From Paenibacillus sp. BSR1-1 (lineage in GTDB: Bacteria > Bacillota > Bacilli > Bacillales > Cytobacillaceae), in assembly GCF_030403775.1 (NCBI RefSeq), contig NZ_JAQMWQ010000009.1:62001-126000 (forward strand): DNA of 64,000 nt, written 5' to 3'. This document shows, one piece after another, positions 30,208 through 39,514 of the stretch. The notes beneath the pieces were generated by a model, which did no database searches, was not told the origin of the DNA, and saw nothing but the letters and a program-made list of their open reading frames with translations. The first letter of the stretch is position 1; each line of letters opens with the position of its first letter. The position numbers and the translations under genes are program-made.

Positions 30208-30247
30208 TTCCGCCAGGCTCATTCTTTATGATCCTGGCGGTTTACTT
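30208..30247 (+). terminator. Hairpin between leuB and leuC
   Basis: CCGCCAGG and CCTGGCGG form an 8-bp GC-rich stem with a 15-base loop, then TTTACTT. It looks like a partial terminator inside the operon. It may reduce or separate leuCD transcription. Confidence 0.55.
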
Positions 30248-30412
30248 ATTAGAATTTGCGGATCTTTTGAGATTCGCTGATATATTGATTTCCTATAAAA
30301 ATTTTAGAAATGTCACCTGCTAGTTTGAAGCAGATTTTGTTATTTCACATGCAAAAATGACTCTTTTTTTGCAATCTTACTCATCAAATCTATTAAAGTG
30401 AGGAAGGAAGCT

Positions 30413-31831
30413 ATGCAAACACCAAAAAATATTATCCAAAAAATTTGGGAACGGCATGTTGTACATCAAGAAGAAGGAAAGCCGGATTTGCTTTATATTG
30501 ATTTGCATCTCGTTCATGAAGTAACCTCTCCTCAGGCATTCGAGGGCTTACGCATGAACGGCCGGAAAGTTCGCCGCCCAGACCTAACGTTTGCGACGAT
30601 GGATCATAACGTTCCAACCCGTCAGCGTCTTACGATCAACGACCCAATTTCGAAAAAGCAAATTGATACCCTGGAGCAAAACTGTCAGGATTTTGGTGTG
30701 CCACTCGCTGATATTCATCATCCAGACAACGGAATTGTCCATGTCATCGGTCCTGAGCTTGGACTTACTCAACCTGGAAAAACAATTGTCTGCGGGGACA
30801 GCCATACCTCTACTCACGGGGCATTCGGAGCACTAGCATTTGGTATCGGCACAAGTGAAGTGGAACACGTCCTTGCGACGCAAACACTTTGGCAGGCACC
30901 ACCGAAGACCCTTAATGTAAAAGTGAATGGAAAACTTGGGACAGGCGTTACAGCAAAGGATTTAATCCTTGCGATCATTGGAAAGTTTGGCGTACAATTT
31001 GGAACTGGCTATGTAATGGAGTACACAGGCGAAGCGATCCGTGCACTGTCAATGGAAGAACGGATGACTGTCTGTAACATGTCAATCGAGGCTGGAGCAA
31101 GAGCAGGACTTATCACGCCGGATGAAACCACTTTTGAATACTTAAGAGGCAGACGTCATGCTCCTCATGGTGAGGAGTTTGAAAAAGCGGTCGCCCGCTG
31201 GAAAGCACTGGCTACCGACGAAGGCGCCGCTTATGATGCTGTCGTCGAAATTGAAGCGGCGGAAGTAGAACCGCAGGTAACATGGGGAACAAACCCAGGA
31301 ATGTGTATCCCAATCACTGCCAATGTTCCTAGCCCAGATGAAACAGACAAACCAAGTGAAAAAGATGAAATTACCCGTGCCCTTCAGTATATGGGTCTTG
31401 AAGCTGGCCAGTCCATTTCAAGTGTTCAAATTGACCATGTCTTCATCGGCTCGTGTACAAATTCACGCTTAAGCGACTTGCGCAATGCAGCTGAAGTTGT
31501 CCGCGGCCGCAAGGTTAACCCTAACGTTAAAGCCATTGTTGTTCCAGGTTCTTTCAGCATTAAGCTTGCTGCAGAAAAAGAAGGTATTGATGCAGTCTTT
31601 AAAGAAGCAGGATTTGAGTGGCGTGAAGCTGGCTGCAGCATGTGCTTAGCGATGAATGACGATATCGTTCCTCCTGGCGGACGATGTGCTTCTACTTCTA
31701 ACCGCAATTTTGAAGGCCGTCAAGGTAACGGAGCTCGTACTCATCTCGTCAGTCCAGAAATGGCAGCTGCTGCCGCGGTTGCTGGACATTTTGTTGACGT
31801 CCGTCAATTTACTGCTCAGGAGGTTGGATAA
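30413..31831 (+). CDS. leuC: 3-isopropylmalate dehydratase large subunit
   Basis: A 472-residue aconitase-family protein. The 4Fe-4S ligands are seen in [28 protein letters not shown] and [10 protein letters not shown]. With LeuD it isomerises 2- and 3-isopropylmalate. The GTG-initiated frame at 30398 is rejected in favour of the ATG at 30413 behind GAGGAAGG. A gap of 216 bases with a hairpin separates it from leuB. leuD follows after 3 bases. Confidence 0.95.
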   Translation: MQTPKNIIQKIWERHVVHQEEGKPDLLYIDLHLVHEVTSPQAFEGLRMNGRKVRRPDLTFATMDHNVPTRQRLTINDPISKKQIDTLEQNCQDFGVPLADIHHPDNGIVHVIGPELGLTQPGKTIVCGDSHTSTHGAFGALAFGIGTSEVEHVLATQTLWQAPPKTLNVKVNGKLGTGVTAKDLILAIIGKFGVQFGTGYVMEYTGEAIRALSMEERMTVCNMSIEAGARAGLITPDETTFEYLRGRRHAPHGEEFEKAVARWKALATDEGAAYDAVVEIEAAEVEPQVTWGTNPGMCIPITANVPSPDETDKPSEKDEITRALQYMGLEAGQSISSVQIDHVFIGSCTNSRLSDLRNAAEVVRGRKVNPNVKAIVVPGSFSIKLAAEKEGIDAVFKEAGFEWREAGCSMCLAMNDDIVPPGGRCASTSNRNFEGRQGNGARTHLVSPEMAAAAAVAGHFVDVRQFTAQEVG

Positions 31832-31834
31832 AAA

Positions 31835-32419
31835 ATGGAACCATTACGCATTCATCAAGGCCTTGTTTGTCCTTTAAACAGAACCAATATTGATACAGAC
31901 CAAATTATCCCGAAGCAGTTTTTGAAACGGATTGAGCGCAGCGGCTTTGGCCAATTCCTGTTCTACCACTGGCGCTTTGATGATGATGGAAATTTGCGCG
32001 AGGATTTTCCTCTGAATGCCACGCAATACCAAGGTGCTTCGATTTTGGTAGCCGGAGATAATTTTGGCTGCGGCTCTTCCCGCGAGCATGCTCCTTGGGC
32101 TGTCCAGGATTTCGGCTTTAAGGTCATCATTGCTCCAAGCTACGCCGATATTTTTAAAAATAACTGCGTGAAAAACGGCATTCTTGCGATTCAAGCAAGT
32201 GAAGAACAAGTCCAAACCGTTATGAAAAAGGCACAAACTGAAGGTTATACCTTAACTGTTAATTTAGAAGACCAAGTTGTATATGACAACGAAGGCTATG
32301 AAATAAAATTCGATATTGCTCCCTACCCGAAACAAATGCTGCTTAATGGCTGGGATGAAATCGGCGTAACCTTAAGCTACGAAGAAAAAATTAGTGAATA
32401 TGAACTTGCACATAAGTAA
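31835..32419 (+). CDS. leuD: 3-isopropylmalate dehydratase small subunit
   Basis: A 194-residue swivelling-domain subunit with NTDQIIPKQFLKRI-type N-terminus and GCGSSREHAPWAVQDFGF near residue 75, diagnostic of LeuD. It partners LeuC. The RBS is AGGAGG overlapping the end of leuC. It is the last gene of the operon and is followed by a strong terminator. Confidence 0.95.
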   Translation: MEPLRIHQGLVCPLNRTNIDTDQIIPKQFLKRIERSGFGQFLFYHWRFDDDGNLREDFPLNATQYQGASILVAGDNFGCGSSREHAPWAVQDFGFKVIIAPSYADIFKNNCVKNGILAIQASEEQVQTVMKKAQTEGYTLTVNLEDQVVYDNEGYEIKFDIAPYPKQMLLNGWDEIGVTLSYEEKISEYELAHK

Positions 32420-32447
32420 AGAGCTTGGGTCTCCAAGCTCTTTTTTA
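32420..32447 (+). terminator. Terminator of the ilv-leu operon
   Basis: AGAGCTTGG, GTCT loop and CCAAGCTC plus six Ts. It directly follows the leuD stop and also overlaps the end of the convergent lipoprotein gene. Confidence 0.92.
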
Positions 32448-33149
32448 CTCCCCTGCAGATGCAAGCTCATGCATCATCAAGTCCTGAAGTGTCTTGTTCC
32501 CAAGGGCATTTTGACCAAAAGCATTTGAGTTAGGCCAATACAGATGCCTAAAGGAAACGCCATTGTTTAATTCTATTTCTAAAAATGTTGGTTCCCCTTC
32601 AAAAGCATTCTTTTGTTGCAAAACGTTATAGTCCTCTATCTTTAATTTCATCCATTCATTTAAAAATAGTTCCTTTACCCCCGGAGAAAATGTATGTATT
32701 CTTCGGCCGTCCCCGGTACTTTCAATATGGATGTTTTTCACATGATCATTAATGGGATATAAATCCCCTAATGTTTTAGCTGACTTATTTTCCTCAGCAA
32801 TATATACTTTATCATTTGCTAACACCATAAGAGATGCGGGGTATCCTTTTACTGCATAAATAGTGGTTCCTTCTTCAACATAAGCAGCATCACCATTTTT
32901 CATTTTATGATCACTGCAGGCTTTGTCAGCCATTTTAAATTTTATCTCTCCTAATGGCCTTCCCTTTTCAATTTGCAGGTGGATCTCCTCATCTGCTGGT
33001 TCAGGAAAATGGTGCTGGTATTTTACATTGCTAATCATTAAAAGGTCAACCCATTCAATGGCCCCATCAGGACAACCCAACGTCCGATTACAGGAAGATA
33101 GCATTGTTAAAGCGAGCATTAAAACTGCCAATCTAGTAATCCAGTACAT
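32445..33149 (-). CDS. Predicted lipoprotein of unknown function
   Basis: A 234-residue protein with a signal peptide ending in the lipobox LSSC. I do not recognise the mature domain. It contains a CPDG motif soon after the lipid cysteine, a second conserved-looking Cys (KACSDHK) and a hydrophilic alpha/beta body. The ATG at 33149 has GGGGAG 6 bases upstream; the longer frame from 33170 is less well placed. It is transcribed alone, convergent with leuD. Confidence 0.7.
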   Translation of the reverse strand: MYWITRLAVLMLALTMLSSCNRTLGCPDGAIEWVDLLMISNVKYQHHFPEPADEEIHLQIEKGRPLGEIKFKMADKACSDHKMKNGDAAYVEEGTTIYAVKGYPASLMVLANDKVYIAEENKSAKTLGDLYPINDHVKNIHIESTGDGRRIHTFSPGVKELFLNEWMKLKIEDYNVLQQKNAFEGEPTFLEIELNNGVSFRHLYWPNSNAFGQNALGNKTLQDLMMHELASAGE

Positions 33150-33213
33150 AAGCATCTCCCCTACCTTCATTGGTGTATATATTCACCAAAAAATGGTATT
33201 ATCCTTCATGACA

Positions 33214-33247
33214 GAAAAAAACTGAGCAGCTACAAGGCCACTCAGCG
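33214..33247 (-). terminator. Terminator of DUF3892 gene
   Basis: On the minus strand GCTGAG and CTCAG with an intervening loop are followed by seven Ts. It lies directly after the stop at 33256. Confidence 0.65.
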
Positions 33248-33255
33248 ATTTATCG

Positions 33256-33570
33256 TTAAAATTCCGGTAATCGATCTAAATTATTTTCTTTGATACCATC
33301 AGGCTCGCTGCGAATGATGTCCCTTCCATATTTATGAAAGACATCAACATGAGCAAGCTTGCCAGCCTTTGCTTCATCCAGAGCAGTGATATAATCCAGC
33401 TCCCGCCCTGTGTTTGTCTTAAAAGCAATTATATCGCCATCATCGTTTTTCCTTACGGCGACGAACTCTTCTTTCCCGTCACTATTACCTTGACTTGCTT
33501 CCAATTGAGCTTGCTGCTCGCTTTGCTGTTTATACTGTTCATAAATTTTTTCAAAATCCTTCTCTTCCAT
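33256..33570 (-). CDS. DUF3892 domain protein
   Basis: A 104-residue protein with an acidic helical N-terminus and the DUF3892 pattern EFVAVRKNDDGDIIAFKTNTG followed by ELDYITALDEAKAGKLAHVDV and RDIIRSEPDG. The family is widespread in bacilli and of unknown function. The ATG at 33570 is preferred because GGAGGTG lies 8 bases upstream. It is a single-gene unit with its own terminator. Confidence 0.82.
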   Translation of the reverse strand: MEEKDFEKIYEQYKQQSEQQAQLEASQGNSDGKEEFVAVRKNDDGDIIAFKTNTGRELDYITALDEAKAGKLAHVDVFHKYGRDIIRSEPDGIKENNLDRLPEF

Positions 33571-33788
33571 AAAAATTTCACCTCCGAACATTTGTTAGTA
33601 TTTTTCTTTTATTAAAATTTATCCCTTTCTTTGAACTAATATTGGCTGGTCACTTTGTTTCAGGATAGCTGATATTTTAGAGCTCCGTTCTGCCTGGCTT
33701 GTATTGTTGGTGAAATTAGGGTCATAATTATCTATGTCATAAAATAAAACGTATACGATTTTTATAGCTTACCTATGGAGTGTGAAAA

Positions 33789-35339
33789 ATGCTGGATTTG
33801 GATAAAAGCCATGATCCCAAAAAAAATGCTGACATATTGGCTAGCTTTGTTGAGAACCCTGGAACAACGGTTCAAGAAACTGTTACTCTCTTTGAACAGA
33901 TCCGGAAGAAGGTTTTACCCACTCAAAAAGTCCCTAATAAATCATTTTCTTTTGCAAGAGCTTTCTTTCGGTTATTTTCAAAAACAACTATACATAGCGA
34001 ACCTTCAAAAATTTTTGTCGAATCTGCCGGACAGGTTTATCCTAAATGGATAGAATTATTAAATAAAGAATTTGCCAGCCTAAAAAATAATTTGGTTAAT
34101 GAAGTAAATGTAGTTGATTATGGGGCTGTTGGGGACGGAAAGACGGATTGTACGACCGCTTTTCGGAAGGCTATTGGCAAGGGCCGTGTAAAGGTAATGG
34201 TTCCACCGGGAATTTTTATTACCAAGGGGATCCGTTTGCCATCTTGGACCATTCTGGCGGGTGCTGGAAAAGGTTTGACGACGATTAAGCTGCATGACGA
34301 TGCTCCTAAAGGAACAAGGCTTATTACTAACGCCAATCATTGGCGAGGAAACCACCATCTTTTCGTTGGGTCATTGAGTTTGGACTGGAACGTGGAGAGA
34401 CTTGGCGACATTCCAAAAACGAGTACTTGGGGTAATCATTCAAGCTGTTTAACGTACGCAAATGTAACGTATGGCTGGGTAAAGGATGTAGAGGCAATCA
34501 ATCCAGGGCTTCATTGTTTTGACATTTCCTCCACCTTGTACAATTATGCAGGGGACGGTTTTCATGCCCGGGGCGGCAGCATGTATGTATGGCTTGATCA
34601 TTTAAATGGCTTTGGATTTGGCGATGACGGCATTACCACCCATCATAGTGATAATATTTTCATCTCGAACTCACATATGTGCGACCCTAGCGGACGGGCC
34701 CATCAAAAGGGCTTTTCAAATTCTAACGGGATTGAAATTGATGATGGCTCACGGAATGTCTTGCTCGTCAATAATTCTACTGCCCGCTGTTTTGGCGGAG
34801 TGGAAATAAAGGCTCATGAAAATTCATCCGCGGCAGCTAATATCCAAATTGTTGGACATATTTCAGTGAATGATAACCGCTCCTATAATTTTCGCCATAT
34901 CGGTCATCACAAAAGCACGGATTCTGAATCAAAAACGGCCTTTAATATCATGGCTGCAAATCTACTATGTATCGCTCCGATTTTTTCCGATTTATATAAG
35001 GATTCCACACCGCGAGGCTTGGTCGTTTCCGCATATAAAAATGTCGTCATTAATCAGTTTACCTTGATTGGCAACCCAGATTATGACTACCAAGGGAACC
35101 CTGTCATGGCAATCCAATATCGTGCTAGAAATGTAGTTTTGAAAAACATTTTGATTAAGGATTTTAAAACAGCAGGAGCTGGCATTAAAGTATTGGGAGG
35201 AGAAAATCGTGCGGAGAGTGTTCGGATTTGTGACGTGGAGATAGAAAATTCCTCTCCAAAATCCATTGATGTGGGTCAAGGTGTCCAAGATATTAAGATT
35301 GAAAACTCCAGTAAAAAAAGCGTCAAAAACTATCGTTGA
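33789..35339 (+). CDS. Pectate-lyase-superfamily beta-helix protein
   Basis: A 516-residue protein. An N-terminal helical region of about 105 residues is followed by the pectate-lyase-3/GH28-related opening motif VDYGAVGDGKTDCTTAFRKA, and then a right-handed beta-helix with a GHARGGSMYVWLDHLNGFGF-like patch and repeated DxxIxxxxx coils. Such helices bind or cleave polysaccharides, or form tail-spikes. There is no signal peptide or sorting signal. Possible roles are spore-surface or released-on-lysis polysaccharide enzyme, which I cannot separate. The ATG has GGAG 8 bases upstream. It overlaps the convergent DUF1836 gene by 10 bases. Confidence 0.8.
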   Translation: MLDLDKSHDPKKNADILASFVENPGTTVQETVTLFEQIRKKVLPTQKVPNKSFSFARAFFRLFSKTTIHSEPSKIFVESAGQVYPKWIELLNKEFASLKNNLVNEVNVVDYGAVGDGKTDCTTAFRKAIGKGRVKVMVPPGIFITKGIRLPSWTILAGAGKGLTTIKLHDDAPKGTRLITNANHWRGNHHLFVGSLSLDWNVERLGDIPKTSTWGNHSSCLTYANVTYGWVKDVEAINPGLHCFDISSTLYNYAGDGFHARGGSMYVWLDHLNGFGFGDDGITTHHSDNIFISNSHMCDPSGRAHQKGFSNSNGIEIDDGSRNVLLVNNSTARCFGGVEIKAHENSSAAANIQIVGHISVNDNRSYNFRHIGHHKSTDSESKTAFNIMAANLLCIAPIFSDLYKDSTPRGLVVSAYKNVVINQFTLIGNPDYDYQGNPVMAIQYRARNVVLKNILIKDFKTAGAGIKVLGGENRAESVRICDVEIENSSPKSIDVGQGVQDIKIENSSKKSVKNYR

Positions 35340-35350
35340 CGCTTTTCTTC
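35314..35350. terminator. Bidirectional terminator within convergent gene ends
   Basis: AAAAGCGTCAA and TTGACGCTTTT form an 11-bp stem with T-runs on both strands. It overlaps the last codons of both the beta-helix and DUF1836 genes. Confidence 0.85.
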
Positions 35351-35908
35351 TTTTTCAATTGGAATTTGGTCAATTAGCCTTTCGGCAGCTTTTCTATATA
35401 AATTACTCATATGAACAAGCGAGGAAATCATGAGTACCTGCTCTAGGTACGGGGCAACATCGACCATCGCATCTTTTACTTCTGACTCTCGATCCTGTAG
35501 ATCCATTTTAAAGTCCCCGACATTTTTGCTGGTTAGATTTAAATAACTATTGTAAAAGGAGTCTAAATTGATATCCTCTTTGATAATTTTTTTATTGACG
35601 CCATCAAGCAATATTTTAATATCATTGATTGATAAAGCCCCTTTTAGCTGATAAATCAGACTGATTAAGATGAGATGTTCTTTTGAATATTTTTTATTTT
35701 TTATTGGAAAAATCAGCTTTCCCTTCGCATAGTTATTTATCATAGTTTTAGTAAGAACCTTTTCTTCGTCATTCCGCTTCGATTCAGCAAATTTATTTTC
35801 AAATAACTGAATGACTTGGTCCATGTATAAATCGATATTTGGAATTTCCTCCAACGTCAGACTCGATTCTAGGCCAAGCTGTTTAATAAGTTGATTGATA
35901 TTTTCCAT
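35330..35908 (-). CDS. DUF1836 protein
   Basis: A 192-residue protein with the DUF1836 pattern: an N-terminal IDLYMDQVIQLFENKF segment, LTKTMINNYAKGKLIFPIKN (a helix-turn-helix-like region) and a helical C-terminal domain. Members resemble MerR-like DNA-binding domains and are found in Gram-positives; function unknown. It is single, divergent from the hemolysin-III-like gene, and shares a terminator with the beta-helix gene. Confidence 0.82.
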   Translation of the reverse strand: MENINQLIKQLGLESSLTLEEIPNIDLYMDQVIQLFENKFAESKRNDEEKVLTKTMINNYAKGKLIFPIKNKKYSKEHLILISLIYQLKGALSINDIKILLDGVNKKIIKEDINLDSFYNSYLNLTSKNVGDFKMDLQDRESEVKDAMVDVAPYLEQVLMISSLVHMSNLYRKAAERLIDQIPIEKEEKRQR

Positions 35909-36039
35909 TCTAAAAATCCCCGATCGTGTACAATATATTATTCATTATACCTAATAAAATTAGCATTGACTAGATGTTAATACATTAGTATCATTATATG
36001 TAGTTATTAAAACTACATGTTGCAATAGGAGGCATTCAA

Positions 36040-36687
36040 ATGAACAATTACATTCGGGAACCAATCAATGGACTCACCCATTTAGCAGGTGCTCTTTTAT
36101 CCTTCGTGGGGCTGCTCGCGATGGTTATCAAAGCATCCATGTCTTCTCCATCCCCAATGACCATAACTGCTGTTATTATTTTTGGTGTAAGTATGATTTT
36201 GCTTTATTCCGCTTCGGCTACTTACCACATGGTTATCGCCAGAGATAAAGTGATTGCCTTTTTAAGGCGGCTTGATCATTCGATGATTTTTGTCTTGATT
36301 GCAGGAACATATACGCCTTTTTGCTTCATTAGTTTGAACGGAAAAACCGGTGCGATTCTTTTTTCGATTATTTCTGCTGTAGCGATAAGTGGTGTAGTTT
36401 TTAAAATGGTTTGGTTTAATTGTCCCCGTTGGATTTCGACAGCACTCTATATCGCAATGGGTTGGATGATTGTGTTTGTTTTTTCACCGCTTGCTGGCAG
36501 TTTAAATCCGTGGGGTTTATTTTTATTGGTGTTAGGCGGCATCTTTTATACAATTGGAGGCATCATCTATGGGGCGAAGCCAAAGTTTTTGGAGTTTAAG
36601 CATTTAGGCTTTCATGAAATTTTTCATATTTTCATATTGCTGGGCAGTCTGGCTCATTTCTTAAGTGTGTTTTTATATGTTATATAA
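36040..36687 (+). CDS. Hemolysin III / TrhA family membrane protein
   Basis: A 215-residue protein with seven membrane segments and the PAQR-superfamily metal-site residues: EPINGLTHLAGALLSFVG, SATYHMV, LDHSMIFVLIAGTYTPF and GFHEIFHIFILLGSLAHF near the C-terminus, with the conserved His and Asp in place. In B. subtilis the homologue YqfA/TrhA affects membrane fluidity homeostasis. It is preceded by AGGAGG and followed by a very strong terminator. Confidence 0.9.
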   Translation: MNNYIREPINGLTHLAGALLSFVGLLAMVIKASMSSPSPMTITAVIIFGVSMILLYSASATYHMVIARDKVIAFLRRLDHSMIFVLIAGTYTPFCFISLNGKTGAILFSIISAVAISGVVFKMVWFNCPRWISTALYIAMGWMIVFVFSPLAGSLNPWGLFLLVLGGIFYTIGGIIYGAKPKFLEFKHLGFHEIFHIFILLGSLAHFLSVFLYVI

Positions 36688-36701
36688 TATGAATATTCAT
36701 A

Positions 36702-36737
36702 TAAAATGGCTTGGAGGTATCCTCCAAGCCATTTTAC
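36702..36737. terminator. Bidirectional terminator
   Basis: AAAATGGCTTGGAGG and CCTCCAAGCCATTTT form a 15-bp stem with a very short loop. It is placed after the TrhA-like gene and also serves the convergent glycosyltransferase. Confidence 0.92.
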
Positions 36738-36780
36738 ATATATTTAAGGCTGAATAATCTACTCCGTTTTATTGATGTCA

Positions 36781-38142
36781 TCAATTTTTCCTATTATTTT
36801 TATTATATTTTTTATTTTTTTGTTTTTTGTTATTTTTACTTTTTTTGTCTTTATCTTTTTTGGAATCTTTACTGCCTGCAGCATTATCTATTTTGGAATC
36901 TATACTGTCTGTGGCATTTTTGGATTCGCCCTCTATTCCGGCATTGTTGACTACATCTACTGTTATCGTACCTTCCATTTCTGAAAATTGAATTTCGGCA
37001 TTTTCAGATTGCTTCCATACTTCAAGTACCTCGTCTGCTACTCTCGTCCATAGATATTTTGATTCAGCAAATTCTCTTCCTTTTTCCCCCATTTTTTTCA
37101 TCATATATTTGTCAGATAATATTTCGGATATTTTTTTGGAAAAATTCTCTGGATCCTCCGGATTTTCCACTATTAATCCATTTTCATTAGGAAAAATAAC
37201 TTCGGGATTTCCTCCCCTTGCCGTTGTAACGATTGGAAGACCTGCTGCCATAGCTTCATAATGAACTCTTGCCAGAGGTTCCTGCCAGATTGAGGTGCAG
37301 ACAAATAAATCAGCCGCTGCAAACCAGTTTTGGATATCATATGGACTAACAAAGCCTGTTGTCATAACAGGTACTGATTGTGCTGCAGCTAATGCTCTGA
37401 CATAGGCTACATAATCAGTTATCTCATTTTGGCTAAACCAATTACTTCCTACGATGACTAAAGCCAAATCTTTATATTTTTTAGAAAGCAATGGTAAGGC
37501 TCTGACTAATCTGTCGACTCCTTTGTTGGCTGAAAGTCTTCCCGCAAATAAAATGACCGTTTTGTTCTCTAATCCATGTTCTTTACGAATCGAACTCCTA
37601 ATTTTTTTCATTTTGGAATGGCTGCCGGGTAGAAATCGTTCCGTATCCACTCCGGAATAGATGGTTTGGAGTTTTGTCGATGCTTGTGGATAAAGGCTGC
37701 GGATGACATTTCCGACATAATTACTCACAGTTACAATTTTTGATACTTCTTGTACAACGGCATTTGCTTCAGAAGGATCAATTTTATCCAAATTGAACAT
37801 ATCATTATGCATGCTTAAGGTAATTCTGGACTGAGGAGCAACTTGCCGGACAGGCAGAACAAGTCGTGGGCGATTAAATATGTGGATCAGATCGAAGTGA
37901 TTGTTTTGAATATAGCGAACAACCCCTTCACGATAGATTTCAAAAATTTTCCCTGGTACACGAACATAATTGATTCCATTTTTCGTTTCAGTTTCCGGCA
38001 GAGCTGAATCATTAATCCCCAAAACAGTAATATCATGGTGTTTACTTAAATATGGCAATATCCCTGAAATATATGTTTGGATTGCTCCTCCTAATACTGG
38101 TGGAACAGGAAGTTTTTCAGTACAAACCATTAATATTTTCAT
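36781..38142 (-). CDS. Family-4 glycosyltransferase of spore-coat cluster
   Basis: A 453-residue GT-B glycosyltransferase resembling B. subtilis YtcC/CotSA. It has PVLGGAIQTYISGILPYLSK at the start, the Rossmann sugar-nucleotide domain (ILFAGRLSANKGVDRLV) and the conserved EPLARVHYEAMAAGLPIVTT. The last 80 residues are low-complexity, ending in a run of Lys and Asn, beyond the normal end of the family. The ATG at 38142 is preferred behind AGG; it begins MKILMVCTEKLPV. It follows the cotS-like gene closely and should glycosylate a spore-surface component. Confidence 0.9.
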   Translation of the reverse strand: MKILMVCTEKLPVPPVLGGAIQTYISGILPYLSKHHDITVLGINDSALPETETKNGINYVRVPGKIFEIYREGVVRYIQNNHFDLIHIFNRPRLVLPVRQVAPQSRITLSMHNDMFNLDKIDPSEANAVVQEVSKIVTVSNYVGNVIRSLYPQASTKLQTIYSGVDTERFLPGSHSKMKKIRSSIRKEHGLENKTVILFAGRLSANKGVDRLVRALPLLSKKYKDLALVIVGSNWFSQNEITDYVAYVRALAAAQSVPVMTTGFVSPYDIQNWFAAADLFVCTSIWQEPLARVHYEAMAAGLPIVTTARGGNPEVIFPNENGLIVENPEDPENFSKKISEILSDKYMMKKMGEKGREFAESKYLWTRVADEVLEVWKQSENAEIQFSEMEGTITVDVVNNAGIEGESKNATDSIDSKIDNAAGSKDSKKDKDKKSKNNKKQKNKKYNKNNRKN

Positions 38143-38149
38143 ATTTTTC

Positions 38150-39235
38150 CTATTTCCTCCAATCATTTTGAATCGCTTTTAAGACAGGCCATTTGGATTG
38201 TTCCGTCTCAATAAGAGCTGTAATTACTTCTGATGTTGCTTGATTTAGGAATAATTCCGGTTCCTTCAAAATGTCTTTCATAAATCTGTAAAATTCATTG
38301 GGCAAAGATAAATCAATCAATAATACTTCATATAGTTCAGGGGATATTGGATTTGCTTTGTGATAAGCCATAATCATTTCACGAACCCATGTTACATCCC
38401 ATTTATATAACTCTGCCATTTTACCAGTAATCAACTTTCTCAAATCCCGAATAGGAAGGTCATAGGCGACACCATCCAGGTCGATAATCCACATTCCATT
38501 ACGTCCCATTTGTGAATTTGACCAACCAAAATCTTGATGAGCAAGGCCCCATTCTTTATTTCCTTTTTTTATTAGGTCGAAATATTTAGATTGATTCAGT
38601 TCATTTAGACTTGTTCTGGCTTGATCTTGAAATTTATCGATTACAGTCAATATGGTTGTACTTGCTGGCATGTGCTTATAGGCTAGGGACAAATTTTTGA
38701 ACCAATCCATTTTGGTAATCATTTTTTCATACTTCCTTGGCCATTTATACAATCTTGAAGCAATTTCCGCCCCATCTGGGGGGACATAGCCCCTAGTTTG
38801 AGCATGAAATTGACCAAGAGTGTAACAAAGCTGCTTTGTTCCTTCCAAATCCTTTGATATCGGGGTCAGTGGTTCAATCCATTCAGCAACAAACCATACT
38901 TTTCCGCCAGCTTCAATAAAATCTTGTCCATGTTTTGTTTTGACGATAGCTGGCACACTTGCACCTTTAATATCGACCAAGTATCTCTGTGCCCCGAGGC
39001 TGAATAAACTTCTGGTCGGCCTTCGGTGTAACAGTTTTAAACTTTTTGGCCCCTTACTGGTGGAAATTTTCCATATAGCCCCGCCTTGTTCAGGCTTAGT
39101 TGCTATAACCTCCATGCTATTAACCTGAAAACTATAATTTTTAATAACCTCTTTTGCTAATGCATTAATATAATCGGGTACAAAAACATTAATATCTTCC
39201 CTTTCTTCCCATGGAAGAATTACTATCTCCTTCAA
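38150..39235 (-). CDS. cotS: CotS-like spore-coat kinase-fold protein
   Basis: A 361-residue protein of the CotS/YtaA/YutH group, with an aminoglycoside-phosphotransferase-like fold: a lobe with YSFQVNSMEVIATKPEQGGA and WKISTSKGPKSLKLLHR, then the catalytic loop GLAHQDFGWSNSQM with IIDLDGVAYDLPIRDL. The long frame begins at 39319, but TTG at 39235 has AGGAGG 6 bases upstream and gives the length typical of CotS (about 350). Homologues are assembled in the spore coat of bacilli. The glycosyltransferase gene begins 8 bases after its stop. Confidence 0.9.
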   Translation of the reverse strand: MKEIVILPWEEREDINVFVPDYINALAKEVIKNYSFQVNSMEVIATKPEQGGAIWKISTSKGPKSLKLLHRRPTRSLFSLGAQRYLVDIKGASVPAIVKTKHGQDFIEAGGKVWFVAEWIEPLTPISKDLEGTKQLCYTLGQFHAQTRGYVPPDGAEIASRLYKWPRKYEKMITKMDWFKNLSLAYKHMPASTTILTVIDKFQDQARTSLNELNQSKYFDLIKKGNKEWGLAHQDFGWSNSQMGRNGMWIIDLDGVAYDLPIRDLRKLITGKMAELYKWDVTWVREMIMAYHKANPISPELYEVLLIDLSLPNEFYRFMKDILKEPELFLNQATSEVITALIETEQSKWPVLKAIQNDWRK

Positions 39236-39514
39236 AATAACCCTCCTTTGAAATCCGCTTAAGCAGCCATTGTATTTAGATTGATTTAACCTAACCGGGA
39301 TGTGCTCCAGAATCCTCAAATAGACTTATTATATGATATGAAATTGTACAAGTAATGAAAGGGCCATATGCGGATGTAATAATAAAACTCACCCACCTTG
39401 AAGTAAAACTTTCAGTAGATTAGGTTTTTAACTGTTGCGAATCCTTGATTTATCTCATAAACTACATTAATCATACGGATTTATTTGAAAAATATGTAAA
39501 GACAATAGGTACTC
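39236..39514. other. Divergent region between cotS and ytdA-like genes
   Basis: No intact gene. On the minus strand CATATCATA (39332-39340) resembles a sigma-K -10 (CATANNNTA) about 100 bases before the cotS start, but no clear -35 was seen. Farther right the plus strand begins to carry decayed coding sequence. Confidence 0.35.

Noticed and set aside
36711-36984. Plus-strand hydrophobic frames rich in Phe and Ile
   Set aside because: They are the antisense of the Lys/Asn-rich tail of the glycosyltransferase, and lack a start signal.
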